This document shows positions 17,332 to 24,623 of a DNA stretch of 64,000 nucleotides, piece after piece. The notes under the pieces were generated by a model that had not been told where the DNA came from, ran no database searches, and saw only the letters and a program-made list of their open reading frames with translations. This DNA is from Asanoa iriomotensis (GTDB taxonomy: Bacteria; Actinomycetota; Actinomycetes; Mycobacteriales; Micromonosporaceae), in assembly GCF_016862515.1 (NCBI RefSeq), contig NZ_BONC01000037.1, positions 16,708 to 80,707 on the forward strand. The letters run 5' to 3'. The translations under genes and the position numbers were made by a program. Every line of letters begins with the position of its first letter. Position 1 is the stretch's first letter.

Positions 17332-17336
17332 CCCTG

Positions 17337-19463
17337 ATGGTTAGAGGCAGGCGGTTCGGTGGCGGCGCGGCCGCCGTTCTTCTCGCGCTCGGCCTGGCCG
17401 GCGCGGTGCCCGGCACGGCCGGCGCGGAACGCGTCCGTGCGGGCACCCTGACCACCGCCAGCGCGCCGTCCGCGGCGCTGGGCGGCACCATCGACTACAC
17501 CGTCTACCTGCCCTACGGCTACGACCCGGCGGGCGCGACCCGCTACCCGGTGCTCTACCTGTTGCACGGGCGCGGCGACACGATGCAGGCGTGGACGCGG
17601 GTCAAGGCCGACCTCGACCGGATGATCTCCGACAAGACCGTGCCGCCGGTGATCGCGGTGCTGCCCGACGCGCCGTGGAGCAGCCGCGGCAACTACTACG
17701 TGGACTCCGCCTACACCGGCGCCGACGACCCGGGGCGTCCGGTGGAGACGGCCTTCACCGTGGATCTGGTGTCGCATGTGGACGCCACCTACCGCACGGC
17801 CGCGCACCGCGGCGCCCGGCTCGTCGGCGGCTACTCGATGGGCGGTGCCGGCGCGCTGCGCTACGCCCTGGCCCACTCGGACCTGTTCGCCAACGCGCTG
17901 GTGCTCAGCCCGGCGGTCTACAACCCGCTGCCGCCGGCCGACTCGTCGGCGCGGGAGTTCGGCGCGTTCGGCGCGGGCGCGGAGAAGTTCTCCGACGAGG
18001 TCTACCGGCGGCTCAACTATCCGGCCCTGCTGACCGGGCGGGACCCTGATCTGCCGGTGCGGATGTACATCGCCGTCGGCGACGACGAGTGGGCCAACCC
18101 GGACCCGGCCGACGCGGCGCACGACCTGGACTACGAGGCCGCGACGCTCTACAACAACGTGCGCCGGGCCGACGGGGTGGCGGCCGAGTTCCGGGTGATC
18201 GACGGCGGGCACGACTGGGACGTGTGGCGGCCGGCCTTCGTGGACGGTCTCACGCACCTGGCGGGCACGTTGAGCGCGACGCCGCCGGCCGGGCTGCCCG
18301 GCCCGCCGCACGGGACCGCGAGTCAGGACTGGGCCGGCGGCGTCGCCGCGCACCCCGACGGCGCCACGACCATCGGTTACGCCGCGTCGGGTCCGGTGGC
18401 GGGCCAGCAGTACGCCGGTGGGCTGGACGCGGTGGTGAGCCGGATCGGTGGGTGGACGACGCAGTTCGGCACGCCGGCCAATGACCGGCTCTACGGCGTC
18501 GTCCCGCTGGATGATGGTGGGGTGCTCGCGGCCGGCTACTCCCGTGGCGACCTCGACGGCGCACATCCGGGCAGTCCGGCCGACGACGGCTTCGTGACCC
18601 GGCTGACCGCCGACGGGCAGCGCGCGTGGCTCACCCAGGCCGGCGATCCCGCCAAGGCGGACCGGTTCTACGCGCTCGCGCCGGCCCCGGACGGCGGTGC
18701 CTTCGTCGCCGGATACACCAGCGGGTCGTTCGCGGGCGAGGCCTCGGCCGGAGACAAGGACGCGGTGCTGGCCCGGGTCGCGTCGGACGGCCGGATCGTG
18801 TGGAGCCGGCAGCTCGGCGGCCCCGGTGAGGACAAGGCGCTCGCGGTCGCGGTCGACGCGAAGGGCGTCTACGTGGCGGGCAGCACCTCGGCCGCCATGC
18901 CGGGCACGACATCGCTCGGCGGGCTCGACGGCTGGCTGGCCCATTACGGGCTCGACGGCAACCGGAACTGGGTGACCGCGGTCGGTGGGGACGGCGACGA
19001 CCTGCTCGGTGGTGTCGCGATCACCTCTGACGGGCTGGCGGTGGCCACCGGGTCGACCGGCGGTGCCGGCGGCACGGACGCGCTGACCGTGGCGTTCACC
19101 AAGGCCGGCAAGGAGCGCTGGCGGGCCGTGACCGGGGGCCGCGGCACCGACGCGGGCGCCGAGGTGGTGCCGGCCGCCGACGGGTCCGTCACGGTGGTGG
19201 GCTTCACCAGCAGCACGCTCGGTCTGCCGGTCGGTGGCGCCGACGTGCTCACGCTGCGGCTCGACCGGCGGGGCAAGCAGTTGGGCGTGGCGCAGTTCGG
19301 CAGCGCCCGCGACGACGCGGCCGACCCGTTCGGCGAGGAGAACGTCTACGCGACCCGCGCCGCCGATGGCCGGCTGCTGGTCACCGGCTTCACCGCCGGC
19401 GGTGCCCTCGGCAGCGGTGACGTCTTCCTCGCCACCGTCGACCCGGTGAAGGGGACTCCATGA
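17337..19463 (+). CDS. Secreted esterase fused to a beta-propeller-like repeat domain
   Basis: This 708-residue exported protein has a signal peptide ending near GTAGA (residues 1-29). Residues ~30-310 are an esterase-D/feruloyl-esterase type alpha/beta hydrolase, with YPVLYLLHGRGDTMQAW (oxyanion region), GYSMGGAG (nucleophile serine) and DGGHDWDVW (histidine). Residues ~320-708 are repeats of roughly 50 residues with the theme GG-x-DA-x-V-x-R, for example GGLDAVVSRIGGWTTQFG and GDKDAVLARVASDGRIVW, as in SBBP-type propellers. The ATG at 17337 lies five bases after the previous stop. It probably releases acyl groups from plant or microbial glycans before uptake; that is inferred from family and neighbours. 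Confidence 0.82.
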   Translation: MVRGRRFGGGAAAVLLALGLAGAVPGTAGAERVRAGTLTTASAPSAALGGTIDYTVYLPYGYDPAGATRYPVLYLLHGRGDTMQAWTRVKADLDRMISDKTVPPVIAVLPDAPWSSRGNYYVDSAYTGADDPGRPVETAFTVDLVSHVDATYRTAAHRGARLVGGYSMGGAGALRYALAHSDLFANALVLSPAVYNPLPPADSSAREFGAFGAGAEKFSDEVYRRLNYPALLTGRDPDLPVRMYIAVGDDEWANPDPADAAHDLDYEAATLYNNVRRADGVAAEFRVIDGGHDWDVWRPAFVDGLTHLAGTLSATPPAGLPGPPHGTASQDWAGGVAAHPDGATTIGYAASGPVAGQQYAGGLDAVVSRIGGWTTQFGTPANDRLYGVVPLDDGGVLAAGYSRGDLDGAHPGSPADDGFVTRLTADGQRAWLTQAGDPAKADRFYALAPAPDGGAFVAGYTSGSFAGEASAGDKDAVLARVASDGRIVWSRQLGGPGEDKALAVAVDAKGVYVAGSTSAAMPGTTSLGGLDGWLAHYGLDGNRNWVTAVGGDGDDLLGGVAITSDGLAVATGSTGGAGGTDALTVAFTKAGKERWRAVTGGRGTDAGAEVVPAADGSVTVVGFTSSTLGLPVGGADVLTLRLDRRGKQLGVAQFGSARDDAADPFGEENVYATRAADGRLLVTGFTAGGALGSGDVFLATVDPVKGTP

Positions 19464-20650
19464 CGGCGCCACTGGCCGGCGTGAAGGTCGTCGACCTGGC
19501 CACCCTGTTCGCCGGGCCGCTCGCGGCGGCGTTCCTCGGTGACTTCGGCGCCGACGTGGTCAAGGTGGAGCATCCGGCGAAGCCGGACCCGGCGCGCGGG
19601 CACGGCCCGGCCAAGGACGGCGTGGGCCTGTGGTGGAAGGTGCTGGGCCGCAACAAGCGGACCGTCACCCTGAACCTGTCCGATCCGGACGGTGCCGAGG
19701 TGCTGCGGCGGCTCGTCGCCGACGCCGACGTGCTGGTGGAGAACTTCCGCCCTGGCACGCTCGAGCGGTGGGGTCTCGGCCCGGCCGAGCTGCACGCGGT
19801 CAACCCCGGGCTCGTGATCGCCCGGATCAGCGGGTTCGGCCAGGTCGGCCCCTACGCGCGCCGGCCCGGGTTCGGCACCCTCGCCGAGGCGATGAGCGGC
19901 TTCGCGGCCGCGACCGGCGAACCCGACGGCCCGCCGACGCTGCCGCCGTTCGGGCTGGCCGACTCGGTGGCCGCGCTGGCCACGGCGTACGCGGTGATGC
20001 TGGCCCTGCGTGCCCGCGACGCCGGCGGTGGCACCGGGCAGGTGGTCGACCTGGCCATCATCGAGCCGATCATGGCGATGCTCGGGCCGCAGATCACCTG
20101 GTACGACCAGATCGGGTACGTCCAGCCGCGGCTCGGCAACCGCTCCAACAACAACGCGCCGCGCAACACCTACCGGTGCGCCGATGGCCGCTGGGTCGCG
20201 GTGTCGACCAGCGCGCAGAGCATCGCCGAGCGGGTGCTGCGCCTGGTCGGGCGTCCGGAGCTGGTCGACGAGCCGTGGTTCGCCACGGGCAGCGGCCGGG
20301 CCGCGCACGCGGACGAGCTGGACGCCGCGGTGGGTGCCTGGGTGGCCGAACGCGGCCGCGACGAGGTGGTCGCCGCGTTCGAGGCGGCGCAGGCGGCGGT
20401 GGCGCCGGTTTACGACGTGCGGGACATCGTCGCCGACCCGCAGTACGCCGCCCTCGGCACCGTCCACACCGTCCCCGACGAGGAGCTGGGCGAGGTGCGG
20501 ATGCAGAACGTGCCGTTCCGGCTCTCCGGCACGCCGGGCGAGATCCGGCACGCCGGGCGCCGGCACGGCCAGGACACCGACGACGTGCTCGGCAAGCTCG
20601 GCTACGCCGCCGACGAGCTGGCCGCCCTGCGTACCCGAGGCGTGATCTGA
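19460..20650 (+). CDS. CaiB/BaiF family CoA-transferase
   Basis: This 396-residue class III CoA-transferase has the N-terminal signature VKVVDLATLFAGPLAAAFLG and DFGADVVKVEHP. RNKRTVTLNL, then ENFRPGTLERWG and GQVVDLAIIEP (likely catalytic aspartate) follow. These enzymes move CoA between carboxylic acids via acyl-aspartyl intermediates. The gene is coupled by ATGA to the esterase and by TGATG to the CitE-like lyase. That pairing suggests activation of a dicarboxylic acid (citramalate, itaconate or malate type) and cleavage of its CoA ester. The actual acid cannot be deduced. Confidence 0.9.
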   Translation: MTAPLAGVKVVDLATLFAGPLAAAFLGDFGADVVKVEHPAKPDPARGHGPAKDGVGLWWKVLGRNKRTVTLNLSDPDGAEVLRRLVADADVLVENFRPGTLERWGLGPAELHAVNPGLVIARISGFGQVGPYARRPGFGTLAEAMSGFAAATGEPDGPPTLPPFGLADSVAALATAYAVMLALRARDAGGGTGQVVDLAIIEPIMAMLGPQITWYDQIGYVQPRLGNRSNNNAPRNTYRCADGRWVAVSTSAQSIAERVLRLVGRPELVDEPWFATGSGRAAHADELDAAVGAWVAERGRDEVVAAFEAAQAAVAPVYDVRDIVADPQYAALGTVHTVPDEELGEVRMQNVPFRLSGTPGEIRHAGRRHGQDTDDVLGKLGYAADELAALRTRGVI

Positions 20651-21465
20651 TGCTGTTGACCTGGCTCTACGTGCCGGGGGACCGGCCGGACCGGTTCGCC
20701 AAGGCGGTGGCGTCGGGCGCCGACTCCGTGATCCTCGACCTCGAGGACGCGGTCGTGGCGGGCCGGAAGGCGTACGCCCGGGAAGCGGTCGCCGAGTTCC
20801 TGGCCGTGCCGCAACCGGTGCCGGTGCAGGTCCGGGTCAACGAGCAGATGGGCCCGGACGTGGCCGCGCTCGCCGGGTTGCCGGGGCTGGCGGGGCTGCG
20901 GCTGCCGAAGGTGGAGTCGCCGGCGACGGTGGTGGAGGTGGCATCGCGGGTCGACGTGCCGCTGCATCCGCTGGTCGAGTCGGCGGTCGGGCTGGAGGCC
21001 GCGTACGCGATCGCGTCCGCGCATCCACGGGTCGCCTCGCTCGGTCTCGGCGAGGCCGACCTGCGCTCGGACCTCGGCGTCAGCGACGACGACGGCCTGC
21101 TGTGGGCCCGCGGGCGGGTGGTGGTCGCGGCCCGCGCGGCCGGCCTGCCTCCACCGGCGATGGCGGTGTACGCGGACGTCGCCGACACCGACGGCCTGGC
21201 TCGTTCCTGTCGGGCGGGCCGCCGGCTCGGCTTCCTCGGCCGCACGGCGATCCACCCCCGCCAGCTGCCGGTGATCGTGGACGCGTTCCGGCCGTCCGAG
21301 CGCGAGGTCGCTCGGGCCGTCGAGCTGCTGGCCGCGGTCGCGGAGGCGGAACGCCGCGACTCCGGCACCGTCGTGCTGCCCGACGGCCGGTTCGCCGACC
21401 GCGCCATGGTCGCCGCCGCCCGACGCGTCGTCGATCTCGCCGCCCGCCTACCCTCGGCACCATGA
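20650..21465 (+). CDS. HpcH/HpaI-family (CitE-like) acyl-CoA lyase
   Basis: This 271-residue TIM-barrel lyase begins TWLYVPGDRPDRFAKAVASG and contains SVILDLEDAV, with the metal-binding acidic residues, VRVNEQMGPD and LGLGEADLRSDLG. CitE-like stand-alone proteins cleave malyl-, citramalyl- or related hydroxyacyl-CoA into acetyl-CoA or propionyl-CoA plus an oxoacid. The ATG at 20650 shares one base with the stop of the CoA-transferase. The transferase plus lyase pair is the minimal set for breaking down a branched C5 acid, though the intervening hydratase is not here. Substrate is therefore uncertain. Confidence 0.85.
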   Translation: MLLTWLYVPGDRPDRFAKAVASGADSVILDLEDAVVAGRKAYAREAVAEFLAVPQPVPVQVRVNEQMGPDVAALAGLPGLAGLRLPKVESPATVVEVASRVDVPLHPLVESAVGLEAAYAIASAHPRVASLGLGEADLRSDLGVSDDDGLLWARGRVVVAARAAGLPPPAMAVYADVADTDGLARSCRAGRRLGFLGRTAIHPRQLPVIVDAFRPSEREVARAVELLAAVAEAERRDSGTVVLPDGRFADRAMVAAARRVVDLAARLPSAP

Positions 21466-21944
21466 CCGGTGCAGGGGAGGAGCTCGGCGCGCTCATCGCC
21501 GAGCTGGAGGAGCAGGAACGGCGCCTGGTGTTCACCAGGTTCGACAACGACGACGCGTGGCGGCTCGGCAGCCTGATCGTGGGGCTGGCGCGGGAGCGGA
21601 CCCTGCCGATCACGGTGGACATCCGCCGGCACGGGCACCAGCTCTTCCACGCCGCGCTGCCCGGCACCACGCCGGAGAACGACTCCTGGATCGACCGCAA
21701 GGTCCGGGTGGTCAACCGTTTCAGCGCGGCGTCGTACCTCGTCGGCCGGCGGCTGGTCGCCCAGGGGCGCACGCTCGACGTCATCGCCGGCGTCGACCCG
21801 GTGGATTACGCCCCGCACGGCGGCTCGTTCCCGATCCGGATCCGCGACGTGGGTGTCGTCGGCACGATCACCGTCTCCGGCCTTCCCCAGCAGGCCGACC
21901 ACGCCCTCGTGGTGGAAGCCATCGAGAGTTTCCTGACCGCCTGA
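21462..21944 (+). CDS. UPF0303/GlcG-HbpS-like heme-degrading domain protein
   Basis: This 160-residue UPF0303 (DUF336-type) protein reads LIAELEEQERRLVFTRFDND at the N-terminus, ITVDIRRHGHQLFHAALPG, and DPVDYAPHGGSFPIRI with GTITVSGLPQQADHALVV at the C-terminus. Relatives bind heme or cobalamin-like ligands or act near glycolate and other catabolic genes; the function is not settled. ATG 21462 overlaps the lyase stop by four bases and this is the last gene of the long LacI-led operon. Start choice rests on that overlap, since upstream sequence in the frame lies inside the lyase gene. Confidence 0.85.
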   Translation: MTGAGEELGALIAELEEQERRLVFTRFDNDDAWRLGSLIVGLARERTLPITVDIRRHGHQLFHAALPGTTPENDSWIDRKVRVVNRFSAASYLVGRRLVAQGRTLDVIAGVDPVDYAPHGGSFPIRIRDVGVVGTITVSGLPQQADHALVVEAIESFLTA

Positions 21945-21946
21945 CC

Positions 21947-22942
21947 TCAGCAGGCGACTCCGGACCGGGCCAGGCCGGTCCGGAACGCGACCAGGTCGGC
22001 CGGGGTGTCGTCGAAGCTCCAGCGGCCGTCGCGGTTGACCTGGTTCCAGACGAAGCCCGCGATCCGCGGGTTCTCCCGCAGCCAGGGGCCGAACGCCGCG
22101 AGCCAGGCGCGTTTCTGCGGGCCGGGTTCGACGCCGACCTCGGTCAGCAGGACGGGTTTGTCGGTCAACGCGTAGATCTGGTCGAGCGTGTCCCGGAAGG
22201 TCACGCTCGGGCTGGACTCGCGGATGGCATACCCGGTCGGACCGACCACGTCGACGTAGTCCGCGCCGGGCCAGAACTCCTTGATGGTCCCGCTGGCCGT
22301 GCCGCGGACGATGTTCGGCGCCCACACCCACACGGCGTTGGTGGCGCCGAGGTCGCGGAAGAGCTTCACCACGCGCCGGAAGGCCGCGGGGTACTCGCCC
22401 GGGCGGTTGTCGTTGTCGGTGCCCCAGGGGTACCAGTGGCCGTTCATCTCGTGCGCCCAGCGGATCAGGATCGGCTTGCGGTACGCGACGACCGCGCGCG
22501 CGATCTCCGCGTACTGGTCGTCGTAGGTGCCGTCGAGCGTGTGGCCGAGCTTCCACTCCGGTTGGTGCTGGTTGCGGCCCGTGGTCCACGGTTCGAGCGA
22601 GAGCAGCGGGGTGCCGGGCAGGTCCTCGAGCGTCCGCGCGGAGATGCCGCCCTGCACCGAGGTGAACACCTTGACCACCGAGGGCCGGCAGTCGACCGAC
22701 CGCTCGATCGCGTCGACGGCCTGCGGCGTGCGGTTCTTGAGCATCACGCCGAACAGCGGGCGGTCGCCCAGGATGTCGCCGGCGTCGGCCACCACCGGCT
22801 TGTCCGGCGTGGGCGCGGCGGCGCTGGTCGGGCCACCGCCGGCCGGCGGTGGGGGCGTCGTGCTCGGGCCGCCGCAGGCGACGGCCGCGAGAGCCGCGGC
22901 GACGGAGACCGTCACGGTCAGGGTTCGCCGACCCCTCAGCAC
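21947..22942 (-). CDS. GH26 beta-mannanase-like lipoprotein
   Basis: This 331-residue secreted glycosidase starts at GTG 22942, chosen because GGGGAG lies upstream and a clean lipoprotein signal follows (hydrophobic core ending in AVAC). The longer reading to 23014 would bury the signal. After a Pro/Thr/Ala-rich linker, the GH26 catalytic domain shows RWAHEMNGHWYPWG with the acid/base glutamate and KPVLLTEVGVEPG with the nucleophile glutamate. It should cut beta-1,4-mannans or related glucomannans at the cell surface. It is convergent with the LacI-led operon, only two bases away, and its last codons sit in a shared hairpin. Confidence 0.9.
   Translation of the reverse strand: MLRGRRTLTVTVSVAAALAAVACGGPSTTPPPPAGGGPTSAAAPTPDKPVVADAGDILGDRPLFGVMLKNRTPQAVDAIERSVDCRPSVVKVFTSVQGGISARTLEDLPGTPLLSLEPWTTGRNQHQPEWKLGHTLDGTYDDQYAEIARAVVAYRKPILIRWAHEMNGHWYPWGTDNDNRPGEYPAAFRRVVKLFRDLGATNAVWVWAPNIVRGTASGTIKEFWPGADYVDVVGPTGYAIRESSPSVTFRDTLDQIYALTDKPVLLTEVGVEPGPQKRAWLAAFGPWLRENPRIAGFVWNQVNRDGRWSFDDTPADLVAFRTGLARSGVAC
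21959..21984. terminator. Hairpin in the convergent end, overlapping GH26 3' codons
   Basis: TCCGGACCGG (21959-21968) and CCGGTCCGGA (21975-21984) form a perfect 10-bp stem with a six-base loop. It lies 15 bases beyond the last stop of the LacI-led operon and inside the final codons of the GH26 gene, so it could stop the plus-strand transcript. Confidence 0.6.
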
Positions 22943-23086
22943 GTCCGACTCCCCACGCCACCATGATCGCAGATTCGCCCCATCCGCCTCAGCTCGCGCC
23001 GAGACGCACCTCACGTTCCGGCCGTCTTACGGTTCGCCGCTCCGGCTCGTCGGAGGTGTGTTGTCGGATCATGCGGAGGGAAGATC

Positions 23087-24412
23087 ATGAGTTCAGTGTT
23101 GGACGGGTTCGGCGGCGACGTCATCGCGCCGGACGCGGCGGAGTACGCGTCGGCCAGCCGCTCGCTGCTGGCTTCGGGCAGTCCGGTCTGCGTCCTGCGA
23201 CCCAAGACGGTCGAGGACGTGCGGACGGGGGTACGGTTCGCGGCCGGCACCGGACTGGTGCTGTCGGTGCGCGGCGGCGGGCACAGCTTTCCCGGCTTCG
23301 GCACCAACGACGGCGGCGTCGTGATCGACCTCGGCGAGCTCGCCGACGTGGAGGTCCTCGACGCCGAACGCCACCTGGTGCGGATCGGCGGCGGCGCGAC
23401 CTGGGGCCAGGTCGCGGCCGCGCTGGCGCCGCACGGTCTGGCGATCTCGTCGGGCGACACCAAGAGCGTCGGTGTCGGCGGGCTGACGCTGACCGGCGGC
23501 ATCGGCTGGAAGGTCAGGAAATTCGGCCTGGCCCTCGACAGCGTGGCCGGCGCGGAGGTGGTCACCGCCGACGGCGAGATCGTGTACGCGTCCGCGACGG
23601 AGCACCCGGACCTGTTCTGGGCGATCCGCGGTGGTGGCGGCAACTTCGGCATCGTGACCGCGTTCGATTTCGTGGCCCACCCGACGACGGACGTGTTCTA
23701 CGGCCGGATCGCCTTCCCTGCCGCTGACGTGGCGGCGGTGCTGGCGGGCTGGGCGGACCACCTGCGCGCCGCTCCCGACGAGCTCACCTCCATCGCCAGC
23801 TTCGCCAACCCGTTCGCCGGCGGGCCGAAGGCGCCGATCGAGATCCACGTGACCTTCGACGGCGACGATCCGGCACAGGCCGCGCGGGCGATCGACCCGA
23901 TCCGCCGGCTCGGGACGGTGCTCGAGGACGATGTCACGCTGACGCCGTACGCGGAGACGCTCGTGGACGGTATGGCGCCACCGCCGGGCATCCAGCTCGT
24001 GACCCGCAGCGCTTTCGTCGACCAGGACCAGGTGCCCGAGATCCTGCGGATCCTCGCCGAGGTCGGTGCGTCCGAGGGGTCGCCGTACATCGCCGTGCGG
24101 AGCGTCGGCGCCGCGGTCTCGCGGGTTCCGAGCGACGCGACCGCCTTCGCGCACCGGCGTGCGGAGCTGATGGTCGCCACGACAACCGTGGGCCCGCAGC
24201 CGGTGGTCGATGCCGCCCGTCCGGGTCTGGAGGCGATCTGGGACAGGTTGGCGCCGCACGTCAGCGGTCTTTACGCGAACTTCCTCTCGTCAGCCACCGA
24301 GGAGGACGTCGCCGGGATCTACCCCGCGGAGACGCACCGGCGGCTCTCCGGGGTCAAGCGTCGGTACGACCCCGGCAACCTGTTCGCCCGCAACCACAAC
24401 GTCCGCGGGTAG
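23087..24412 (+). CDS. FAD-linked oxidoreductase, berberine-bridge/PCMH family
   Basis: This 441-residue flavoprotein contains VRGGGHSFPGFGTNDGGVVI, whose histidine usually links covalently to the 8-alpha position of FAD, then SGDTKSVGVGGLTLTGGIGW and IRGGGGNFGIV. The BBE C-terminal motif YDPGNLFARNHNV is present. In the GDTKSVG loop the cysteine that gives a second covalent FAD bond is absent, so a single histidyl link is expected. Relatives oxidise sugars, alcohols or specialised metabolites using oxygen. GGAGGGA lies five bases before the ATG at 23087. It is divergent from the mannanase across 144 bases. No signal peptide is seen. Confidence 0.88.
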   Translation: MSSVLDGFGGDVIAPDAAEYASASRSLLASGSPVCVLRPKTVEDVRTGVRFAAGTGLVLSVRGGGHSFPGFGTNDGGVVIDLGELADVEVLDAERHLVRIGGGATWGQVAAALAPHGLAISSGDTKSVGVGGLTLTGGIGWKVRKFGLALDSVAGAEVVTADGEIVYASATEHPDLFWAIRGGGGNFGIVTAFDFVAHPTTDVFYGRIAFPAADVAAVLAGWADHLRAAPDELTSIASFANPFAGGPKAPIEIHVTFDGDDPAQAARAIDPIRRLGTVLEDDVTLTPYAETLVDGMAPPPGIQLVTRSAFVDQDQVPEILRILAEVGASEGSPYIAVRSVGAAVSRVPSDATAFAHRRAELMVATTTVGPQPVVDAARPGLEAIWDRLAPHVSGLYANFLSSATEEDVAGIYPAETHRRLSGVKRRYDPGNLFARNHNVRG

Positions 24413-24623
24413 TGACAGAAACGAAGACCGCGACGCTTTCCAGTTTGGAGGATTCCGCATTGATTGTTTCGCGGAAAGCGATTCATGTGGCCGCGGAACG
24501 GTGTTCCCGACCGCAGTGATCTTCGTTCATCGAAGGTTCAGCGTTTCCTTCGAGACTCCGTTGGACTTGACGAAAGCCAAGGTGGAAGGCGCTCGTCTTA
24601 TTTGTCCAAGGGAGAGTCGAATC
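24413..24623 (+). other. Intergenic leader with two mutually exclusive hairpins
   Basis: CGCTTTCC (24434-24441) can pair with GGAAAGCG (24473-24480), or TTCCGC (24453-24458) can pair with GCGGAA (24471-24476). The two use the same right-hand bases, so only one can form at a time. It may be simply the terminator of the flavoprotein gene, or a switchable leader of the large metallophosphoesterase gene. TTGACG at 24565 could be a -35 element, but no good -10 follows at proper distance. Confidence 0.3.

Noticed and set aside
21557..22966. 469-codon plus-strand frame across the GH26 gene
   Set aside because: Antisense to a well-defined GH26 lipoprotein and out of frame with the UPF0303 gene; Arg/Val/Asp-rich shadow text.
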